Shown here: positions 56,629-64,000 of the stretch, piece by piece
How the letters are laid out: every line of letters begins with the position of its first letter
Numbering within the stretch: the first letter of the stretch is position 1
Source of the DNA: Aphrocallistes beatrix
Taxonomy: Eukaryota; Porifera; Hexactinellida; Sceptrulophora; Aphrocallistidae
Direction of reading: 5' to 3'
Assembly (NCBI GenBank): GCA_963281255.1
Contig: OY725496.1
Coordinates: forward strand, 1,240,001-1,304,000
Length of the DNA: 64,000 nucleotides
Program-made: the position numbers and the translations under genes
The notes under the pieces: generated by a model
Told to the model about the DNA's origin: nothing
The model's input: the letters and a program-made list of their open reading frames with translations, nothing else
Databases searched by the model: none

Positions 56629-56760
56629 CCAGTGGCGCCGACAAGGGCCTGCCAGGGGCTACGGTCCGTCTTAACTGGGCCTGCAGAAACATTTTCTGGG
56701 CGTGCAGGATATTTAGTGGGCCTGCGGGCAGGCTCTGCAGGCCCATTGGATACGCCTATG
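56618..56760. mobile_element. Small CATAGGCG-type MITE
   Basis: The left end TAGGGGCGTAGCC and right end GGATACGCCTATG are imperfect TIRs. Perfect TGCAATAG repeats flank it (56610-56617, 56761-56768). 143 bp and GC-rich, unlike its AT-rich host. Confidence 0.8.
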
Positions 56761-57058
56761 TGCAATAGTACAAAAACAAGAGTTTGTTAGTAACATACAT
56801 ATATTAATAATCATTAGCAATATTTCTGGAGCTTTAAATTTAGGTACACAATCACTTAATTAAAAGATGCCGCCCATTTTTTATACCAAGTAGCTCATGT
56901 TATTAATCACAGGTAGTATCCGACATGGAGAATCAGAAAAAATATTTAAATATGTCAAAATATTTAACAAACACATTTCCTTGCAAAATATAATCATCAA
57001 CTGGATATGTATACATTTATGCAAATGCAATTACATTGTATATAAATAATATTTATGT

Positions 57059-57741
57059 AGTCCCGGGAGCACTTAAGATGTCCCAATAGCATCTTACTTG
57101 TCCAGGTATCACTTAAGGTGTCCCAGTAGCATCTTACGTGCCCCGATAGCACTTAAGATTTCCCACTGGCACATAAGATCGCCCACTAACATGTTATATT
57201 TCCCGATTGCACATACATTGTCTCATTAGAATCATATCCGTCCCAATAGCAACGGAAGATGTTCCAGTGGCACTTATGATGTCCCAATAGCTTCTTACCT
57301 GTCCCGGTAGCAATTAAGATGTTCCAATAGCATCTTACGTGTCCCGGTAGCAATCAAGATGTCACACTGGCAAGTATGATCTCCCACTAACATGTTATAT
57401 TTCCCGATTGCACATAAATTATCTCATTAGAATCATATCTGCCCCAGTAGCACTTAAGATGACCCAGCAGCATCATACGTGTCCCGGGAGCAGTTAAGAT
57501 GTCACAGTAGCACCTCATATTTGTCCCGGTAGCACCTAAGCTGTCCCGATAGCACATAAGATCGCCCACTAACATGTTATATTTCCCGATTGCATATAAA
57601 TTATCTCATTAGAATCAAATATGTCCAAGTAGATGTCCCACTAGCACCTTATATGTCCCGGGAGCAATTAAGATGTCCCAGTAGCACTTAAGATGTCCCA
57701 CTAGCATCTTAAGTGTCCGGATAGCAATTAAGATTTCCCAC
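57059..57741 (+). repeat. Minisatellite of GTCCC(A/G)(G)TAGCA units
   Basis: About 35 units of 19-21 bp, alternating TCCCGGTAGCACTTAAGATG and TCCCAGTAGCATCTTACGTG types, with higher-order blocks (ACTAACATGTTATATTTCCC recurs every 180-200 bp). It is cut by a hAT element and continues at 58788-58875. Confidence 0.9.
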
Positions 57742-58779
57742 TAGGGTTGTAAAGGGTGGGAAACTTTCCGGGAATTTATAAGACCTGGAAATTTTCGGGA
57801 ATTTGGGAATTTTCGTTTTTCTTTAATAATGAGAAATATTCAAAGATTTTACTGTGCCGACTATAATATTGTATAGTGGCCCAGTTCTAAAATGCATTAT
57901 TTTGTTTGTTTGTTTGTATTTGTCAATATACCTGTCCTGGCTACACCATTATACATTAAATTTGGCAAGTAGATATGAAATGTCCATCTAATTTACATCT
58001 CGGTATACGATTTTCCAACCAGCCACAATTTTTGAATTCAATATTTTGAATTGTAATGTCATTCACGAGAATCACAAGATTTAGAATAATTATAGCCAAT
58101 ATAGTTTTCATTTCAATGAGGTTAAATTAAACTCGGTTAAAGTTTGTCAGATATTTATTGACTAGAGCTGTAGCCAATATATTATTATAAGCTATAAGCT
58201 TCTGTTTATCTCATATCAGTTTTAACTTAATACAGTCAGGGTCGCTTATTATGAACCCGCTTAATATGAACATTCGTTTATTATGAACTAACCTCCTGGT
58301 CCCAATTTCATTTTCTAGATAGGATTTGTATTGAACCAAGTTCGCTTAATATGAAATATATCTATCATGAACATATTTTTTGGTCCCCTGGTGGTTCATA
58401 ATAAGCGATCCTGACTGTAATGACTAGTAAGAAACGTATTGTTATACATATATAGAAGAATCAGAAAACTTATACTTACAACTAGTATGCGATTTTGTAT
58501 TACATTTATTATTGATCCATCTTGAATCAGTTCGGCACTGGTTGTACTTGTATAATTCACATTTTTTTCCATTTTTCCTTTATTTTTTGAGTATTTAGAG
58601 GCAAATAAAGAAAGGTTTTAATTGAATTCAATTTATTTACCTCAGAGAAATGCCTCAATCAGATTTATTTAAACACTATAGCAGAAATTTCCAGGTCTTA
58701 TAAATTCCCGGGAATATTCCCGGAAAGTTTCCTGGGAAGTTTCCACATTTGAAAATTCCCCGGGAAATTTGCAACCCTA
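57742..58779. mobile_element. hAT element with exact 8-bp duplication
   Basis: TIR TAGGGTTGTAAA (57742) / TTTGCAACCCTA (ending 58779), with longer inverted blocks (TTTATAAGACCTGG / CCAGGTCTTATAAA). Perfect TTTCCCAC repeats flank it (57734-57741, 58780-58787). No transposase frame; a pogo-like MITE is nested at 58233-58417. Confidence 0.9.
58233..58417. mobile_element. Pogo-like MITE (CAGTCAGG family), 185 bp
   Basis: CAGTCAGGGTCGCTTATTAT and its complement ending CGATCCTGACTG, TA on both sides. Same length as 37393-37577. Confidence 0.85.
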
Positions 58780-58875
58780 TTTCCCACTATTACCTTATAT
58801 GTTCCGGTAGCACTTAAGATGTCCCAGTGGCATCTTATGTGTCCCGCTAGCACTAAAGATGTCCCACTGGAACCA

Positions 58876-59794
58876 TATTTATAATGGTTTACGAGTCATT
58901 AGACAGTTTATCATATTGGTCACATTTGGTAATTTGTCGAATATCTCGTAAACCATTGCATTTTGATGCAGTAATTATACTATTGCTTAATAGAAAGTAG
59001 TCTATTCGCTATCAAATGGAATTACACTTGAATGTCTAGCTCTTGCGGTTTTCAAGATTTGACCACAACTGACCAAAACACGTTTCCATAGCAACACTGG
59101 AATGTAGCGACATTCCATGAAAAAAATCCAAATTTTCTGTATTAACCCATTCACATCTCAGTTCTAAGCGAATAATCTTATAATAAAAACACTTAAAAGT
59201 GCCCTTAAACGGCCTCTGAAAATCACTAAATTTATCACAAATATAACCTATTGCGCAATCATATACAGTACACCCTCGCTAATCCGAACCTCGCCAATCC
59301 GAACCCTCGCTAATCCGAACACTTCATTCTTAAAATCCGAACACCCAAAATATGATTTTATTCGCCTCAATGCTTTGAATAAACGTTTATTAACTTAAAT
59401 TTATCATTAAGATTGAGAAACCTCGTTAAATCAGCAATCATAGCGAAATAATATACTTAATATTCTAATAATACAAATTTATTATAATTAGTGCCCTATT
59501 GAATTAGTGTTATTTCACTAATCGGAACAAATTCACTAATCCGAACGATATTTTCGAACATTGGAACAGAGCTGTTCGGATTAGCGAGGGTGTACTGTAG
59601 TGGCTAATATTAATTTTAACAATGAATATTTGTACTTTGACACCATATTTATATATGCTTGTAATACATTCCTAAACTCTATTGTGCTTGGTTAATGATT
59701 TAAGGCAACTCATGTATTAGTTCAACCATCTTCTACCGCATCCCTAGTCCCAAATCTGCAAGTTACTCTGAGGCCTTATATACAGTAGGCTATG
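58876..59794. mobile_element. CATAG-type palindrome, centre and right arm
   Basis: Starts at the palindrome centre (ATGGTTTACGAG / CTCGTAAACCAT, 58882-58953) and runs to CAGTAGGCTATG at 59794. The left arm is missing. A MITE (59266-59597) interrupts the CATATGGTGACTAAT segment. Confidence 0.75.
59266..59597. mobile_element. Pogo-like MITE (CAGTACACCCTCGCTAAT), second copy
   Basis: CAGTACACCCTCGCTAAT at 59266 and ATTAGCGAGGGTGTACTG ending 59597, TA flanks. 332 bp, longer than the 297-bp copy at 23468. Confidence 0.9.
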
Positions 59795-59826
59795 CCCTGA
59801 TGAAGTAATCTTTTTATTCAAAACAG

Positions 59827-59899
59827 GATAATTTAGGGGGATTTGCAGCTAAGCTCGAATTGTTACATAAGAGTAAGCAAGAGTTGGGTCAAGAGTATT
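59827..59899 (+). other. Possible orphan exon before the hAT
   Basis: After TTTTTATTCAAAACAG (acceptor-like) the frame GGFAAKLELLHKSKQELGQ is open up to TATTG|GTTTAC, a weak donor that coincides with the hAT target site. It could belong to the membrane-protein gene downstream or be chance. Confidence 0.2.
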
Positions 59900-59907
59900 G
59901 GTTTACA

Positions 59908-61384
59908 TCAGTGGTTCTCAACGGGGGCGTTCAGAGAATTTATGGGGCGCTAGGAAAATATTTCTATCATAATAAATTATTTGTATAACTTTGGATTGAA
60001 GAATAATTTGATTGAGAGGATAAGAGGAGAGTATTATCATAAATTACTAATCCAGTTTGCCATCAACCAGGTAATTACTAAGGCACTTGTTTGATTTTCA
60101 AAATAGCATGAACAGTTATAAACAAATAATGTGCGGTTAGTGTTTTAGACAATGGAATTCTAGCAGAGTTCGTATTATGAATACAATATTAGTGTCACTA
60201 CAGTGTCATTAAAACAAATAAAAATCTCACACGACATTGATATACCAATCGAATCAGTATATATAGCATGGAGAAATATTAGAAATATAGAAATTTCCGA
60301 ATACTATCCAAATTTAATATACGCAAACTATATTATCATTTTGCTAAAGAATTAAATGGCTACCTCTTTCAAAAAGAAATGTCGACACTATTCCGTTGAT
60401 TATTTGCGGTATGGCTTTATCCCTTCACCATCTAATTGTCAACTTCCTATGTGTTTCATTTGCGAACATGTTTTTTCAAATGAAGCAATGAAACCGTCGC
60501 GATTGAAAGCACATTTTTCGATAATGCATCCTCATCATAGCAACAAAGACAATGCTTTTTTAGAAAATTTAAAAGCTAAAGTAATGAAACAAAATAGCCT
60601 TCCTAATATGTTCAAGAAAGGTATTACTAAAGCCAAAGAAGGAATAGTAGCTTCATACAATATTTTAAAACTAATCGCAAAAGATGGGAAACCATTTCGA
60701 ATATCATATTTTCGAATAAATTTGATAATTAATTTGTTTACTTTTGTTTACAATATATACATAATGTAAACAAATCTCAAAAATATGCTAGAAACTTGCT
60801 TTAAACGGTTGACATGGGGTTTTCAGGGGTGTAGATTTCGAATATTACATTTTCGGATCCATATGAGAAATTATTCGTTTACCTTTGTTTACAATATATA
60901 TATATACAGGAAAAAATAAAATAAAATTTAATCAACTTGAATATACGAACTTCTGGCTGCAAACCAAGAATAATTTCCGCATGCCCTTGTTATGGCAAAG
61001 GACAAAGCTTCTGATTCTTGCATTTCCGACTTCATACTTTGTTGAGAAATGATTTAGCGCAGTTATGAGACTACATAGCAAACAGCAAAATAGATTACAA
61101 ATAACGAAATCAGGTGAGCTTCGGTTAATGCTAACTAAATTTGAACCGAATGTGGTAAAACTTGTAGGCGAGCACCAATGTCAGGGATCCCATTAATCAG
61201 GAACCTCATTAATAATAAAATTTTGGATATTTCTAATTTTCTACTATGCATTTATAATTTGATACAAAACAAATTAATACAAATGTGATCTAAATCTGTA
61301 GCATGTTTATTCAGTAATACGGGAAGAGGGGCACTGGCGAATTTTTAAATACATAAGGTAAGTGAAAAAGGTTGAGAAACACTG
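59908..61384 (+). mobile_element. hAT element with 8-bp duplication
   Basis: CAGTGGTTCTCAACGGGGGC at 59908 and GTTGAGAAACACTG ending 61384 are the TIRs. GTTTACAT (59900-59907) and GTTTATAT (61385-61392) match at 7 of 8 positions. It carries a ZBED5-like N-terminal frame (60356 on) and a Helitron B satellite unit (60695-60910). Deleted internally, so non-autonomous. Confidence 0.85.
60356..60769 (+). pseudogene. ZBED5-like hAT transposase N-terminus
   Basis: The 137-codon frame opens with KKKCRHYSVDYLRYGFI, PMCFICEHVFSNEAMKPS and RLKAHFSIMHPHH, a BED-type C-x2-C...H-x4-H finger as in ZBED5/SCAND3-like proteins. From residue about 108 (after LIAKDGKPF) it runs into Helitron B satellite sequence and stops. 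The catalytic part is missing. Confidence 0.8.
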
Positions 61385-61390
61385 GTTTAT

Positions 61391-62600
61391 ATGCTCAGTG
61401 AAATCAGGATACAAGCAGTGTGTCTCGAAGAAAATTACGTATATATAATAGAGGAACCATCCAGAATAATTCATTTCATAAAGTCTCCTTTGATAAAGAT
61501 GAACAAATTTCAGGTTCTGGATTGTTCTCTGTTTTTCTACATATTCTTGTTTGCTGGGTTGACAATACTTTGGAATATCCACTTTGCAAAGAGGATTATG
61601 TACTTCGTTACTTTGTACAGGGAATCCGTAGAGACAGCAAATAATGACACATTAAATAACTACACAGGGCTAGCACTACACTACAAAGTTGAAATTGTTA
61701 AGTATATATTCCTCTTGACAATAAATATCACCGAAATCAGTTCAGTTCTAATATTTCTATTCGGAGTAGTACTTAGTGGCGTAAACCCAACCAATGCTAC
61801 AGTTAGCAATTGTTCTAGTAAGATATACAACACTGATTTGCATGTTTTTATTGGCATTCCAATGGAAACTGTGTTCATAAGTGTAGGACATGTCGGGTTG
61901 TTATACTCATTAGCACTTGTGATATGTCTAATGAAATATCTTGATGCCACTTATCGTAACATCAATGAGCAACCTGTCAAGTTTATTCAAATTTTTATGA
62001 CTGTTTCGTGTATGGTTGGAGTTCTACTTTTTATAGCAGGATCCATTTACCAATCATTTATTCTTGAAAAACTAATATACTAGCCTATCATATTGCTGAT
62101 ATATACCCGCATTTGGATGAAAATAGCTTGCACTCTCCACAAAACATTGAAGTGGCAGTCTGTAGAGCTTCAAGTTAGAGGTACGAGCAGTCATATAATG
62201 AGAAGAGCAATCAAAAGCAGCAACCATTTTGGTACTATAGTGTGCTTGCTTGGAATTGGGACACTTTGCTTGACTTTTGCTGAATTTGTCGATGATTACT
62301 TCTTCATATTCACTATATTCGCTTACTGTCCAAATCTCGTCACGCAATTCTATGAAACTCCTGACTACGAGCCTTTGTTCACGACAAAGTCACAAATCGA
62401 TGCTTTGCACGTCCAGTGAGATTAGCGCAGGAATATATATATTCCTATCTCTGATTGTTTTCCTAGCTATTACGTCTCAATACCTATTTGTAACATTCGT
62501 ATTTTTCGGTGGAATGTTCGCAAAGAAGTGGAAATACCGATTTGGAAAAATTCAAACGATATTTACTCCCAGCCTTACTGACCCACTTCTCATCTCCTAA
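61391..62600 (+). pseudogene. Multi-pass membrane protein, frame damaged
   Basis: One frame runs from ATG 61391 to TAG 62081 (230 residues), stays open after the TAG to 62419, and a +1 frame continues to 62600. Hydrophobic helices appear around residues 46-62, 103-128, 152-180 and 197-222 of the first part (VEIVKYIFLLTINI; GLLYSLALVICLMKYL; VSCMVGVLLFIAG). GTIVCLLGIGTLCLTF and GIYIFLSLIVFLAITSQYLF follow, so six or seven spans in all. N-NAT and N-CSS are glycosylation-like sites between spans 2 and 3. The family was not recognised; a GPCR-like protein is possible. Either a pseudogene (CAG to TAG plus frameshift) or an intron ending ATACTAG|CC was missed. The preferred start could also be ATG 61499. 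Confidence 0.5.
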
Positions 62601-62657
62601 GATTGTGACAGGATTAAGTTTGTAAAGTTTATATAAGATTCCCTATTACTTTGTTTA

Positions 62658-62685
62658 TCCTTACTATTAAAACTCGATTAATGTT

Positions 62686-62731
<46 letters not shown>

Positions 62732-63221
62732 ACGAATTGATTGAAGAAACTGCCAAGCATAGAAAGCTGATCTTTGGCACGTGAGAGTCTTTTGGCTAAG
62801 GCTCCAGTAAGTTCTGAGCTCAGACGAAAATGTCGACTCATCATGGAATTATGACGTCATTGTCACCTTTTTTATATTGAGAAATTTCAGTTTTTCAACT
62901 ATTACTGATCCATTTTAAGTGTTGGAAGGCTGAAATTTTAATAGAATCTGTATATTATTATATCTCACATATGACACAACTATCATCAAAAAATGATGAC
63001 CCATCACTCTGTTATGACGTCATCATAACGCATCAAAATTTTAAAAATTGTCAAATTTGGTGATTTTTCCGTGCGATGTCGATTCTAACAGCAGGACAGA
63101 CGTATTTAGAGATGTTATCTCCCTTATGATTAATTAGTGTGACTCCAGGCGCCCGCAGGGCGCCTCCGGCGGACACAAAGTGTCCGCCAGCCGTGCAGCG
63201 CAAGCAAGCGAAGCGCGCTTG
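62658..63221 (+). mobile_element. Helitron A, complete reference copy
   Basis: A|TCCTTACTATTAAAACTCG at 62658, (TA)n at 62694-62728, GTAACGAATTGATTGAAG, two TTATGACGTCAT motifs, GGCGGACACAAAGTGTCC hairpin, and CAAGCGAAGCGCGCTTG|T at 63221. Ends in TC...hairpin-CTTG between A and T fit a Helitron, with CTTG in place of the usual CTRR. 564 bp, non-coding. Confidence 0.85.
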
Positions 63222-63580
63222 TTTTTGTTAATACTAAATGTAATTAGTCACATACATATATTAGTTATTCAGCGAAATATACTAACATTTGTTAACTAAC
63301 TTTGAGTAGCACCATTAAGAAAAATTTTTATCCTAAACACAACGAAGTTCATTTATTATGGCACTTGGAATTCTTTGCAATATAATGCTTCAATTCTTTC
63401 AATTTGGCCTTTTATGGCACTGATTTCTAGTGGTGCAATTAGTAGTGCTTAGGTTCTGGAGAACGATTGACTTTTCATGAACATTGTAACTCATTTAAAA
63501 CTTGTAACTATTATTTACACAAATTTGTGCTATGAAATGTATTGTACTTTATTAACAATTACAATCCTACTTAAATTACA
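63222..63580. other. Unassigned spacer
   Basis: AT-rich; no frame or repeat recognised. The ORF at 63477-63698 runs into a Helitron B end. Confidence 0.4.
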
Positions 63581-63582
63581 CA

Positions 63583-63735
63583 AGCGCGCTTCGCTTGCTT
63601 GCGCTGCGAGGCTTACGGACACTGTGTCCGCAGAGTCGCCCTGCGGGCGCCTGGAGCTACTTAATCTAACCTATTTTGGGATTTTTTGCTTTATATAAAT
63701 ATTGTAAACGAAAGTTAACCAATAATTTTATGCAC
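63583..63735 (-). mobile_element. Helitron B 3' end
   Basis: CAAGCGCGCTTCGCTTGCTT at 63583 is the inverse of the 3' hairpin, then CGGACACTGTGTCCG, AGTCGCCCTGCGGGCG and a satellite-unit start. Confidence 0.75.
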
Positions 63736-63739
63736 CTAT

Positions 63740-64000
63740 TGTATAAATATCTGATATCAAACTGGCTATTTCCCGAGCATTATATAAATGAAATCATTGT
63801 GTTATATAATCTCCAATGGGGCCAAAACAATTTTGATGTCCATATCATTAAAAAAATATCAAATAAGTAAGAAACTAATTGATGAATGCGTCGTAAAACC
63901 TCCAATAATTTTTCAATTTTTGTAACGCTAAACTTTAAGGGTTAACTCAAAATCAACATAATACCGTCCAACTAGTACAATCAGGTGGTAGACCACTCAG
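63740..64000 (+). repeat. Second copy of the 55.5-55.8 kb segment
   Basis: ATCTGATATCAAACTGGC, TTTCCCGAGCATTATATAAA, CATATCATTAAAAAAATATC and CCGTCCAACTAGTACAATC match 55488-55795. Cut by the window end, so the terminal GGGCGGTATCC is not visible. Confidence 0.75.

Larger units (their letters stand above)
56076..57058. mobile_element. TIR element carrying a zinc-finger frame
   Basis: AATATTATTTATAAACAATG and GCATTTGCATAAATGTATAC (56080-56130) are mirrored by GTATACATTTATGCAAATGC and TATAAATAATATTT (57005-57056). Between them are an inner inverted repeat (56339-56355 with 56405-56421, GTTAGTGTGAAGATCTT), a zinc-finger ORF and a small CATAGGCG-type MITE. Flanking duplication not resolved. Confidence 0.6.

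Noticed and set aside
57059-57741. CRISPR-like regular array
   Set aside because: Units are contiguous and degenerate with no unique spacers; the genome is eukaryotic. It is a minisatellite.

Overview
The window looks like nuclear DNA from a non-bilaterian or otherwise early-branching animal, possibly a sponge. It is AT-rich, has GT-AG spliceosomal introns, and holds few host genes in a dense, nested field of transposon copies. The organism assignment is inference: it rests on a five-exon RhoBTB gene whose GTPase domain is still Rac-like, an intronless coiled-coil/NHL protein, and the repeat content. No bacterial operon, CRISPR array, rRNA or tRNA was found.

Host genes. (1) 5438-6697, plus strand: a 419-residue coiled-coil plus six-bladed NHL protein of TRIM/NHL type, lacking RING and B-box. 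(2) 15619-16476, plus strand: a 285-residue RNase PH-fold protein matching exosome subunit RRP45/EXOSC9. (3) 24235-29959, minus strand: a five-exon RhoBTB gene of 604 codons (Rac-like GTPase, proline-rich linker, two BTB domains, RhoBTB C-terminal region) ending in a CaaX-like tetrapeptide. (4) 61391-62600, plus strand: a multi-pass membrane protein whose reading frame carries an in-frame TAG and a frameshift, with a hAT element directly upstream. The genes do not form a pathway; they are separated by transposon-derived DNA.

Mobile DNA. The commonest repeats are two non-autonomous Helitron-like families. Family A starts TCCTTACTATTAAAACTCG and family B starts TCTTATATATTAAAACGCTA; they share the 3' hairpin CAAGCGAAGCGCGCTTG. 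A second class consists of long, nearly perfect palindromes with CATAG-type ends and 7-8 bp target duplications (about 0-1.8, 3.6-4.7, 31.0-32.1, 42.4-46.0, 50.2-51.5 and 58.9-59.8 kb), plus short CATAGGCG elements with exact 8-bp duplications. There are also about a dozen pogo-like MITEs (CAGT...ACTG at TA), TTAA-flanked elements, hAT copies with ZBED5-like transposase pieces, a Mutator-like element with tandem-hairpin ends (12.2-13.9 kb), a 1.7-kb palindrome with a perfect 9-bp target duplication and an N-filled gap inside (21.0-22.7 kb), a mariner 5' half, and a decayed Ty3/gypsy element (38659-41883) inserted into a family A Helitron.

Layout: 0-5.2 kb repeats; 5.4-6.7 NHL gene; 7-15 kb Helitron A arrays, MITEs and the Mutator-like element; 15.6-16.5 RRP45; 16.6-23.8 repeats and the gapped palindrome; 24.2-30.0 RhoBTB with MITE-filled introns; 31-46 kb nested hAT, Helitron, gypsy and palindrome; 46-52 kb mariner, minisatellite and small transposon-linked ORFs; 52-59.8 kb Helitrons, a zinc-finger TIR element and a minisatellite split by a hAT; 59.9-62.6 hAT and the damaged membrane-protein gene; 62.7-64 kb Helitron ends. 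All splice sites, domains and boundaries were read by eye without database searches.
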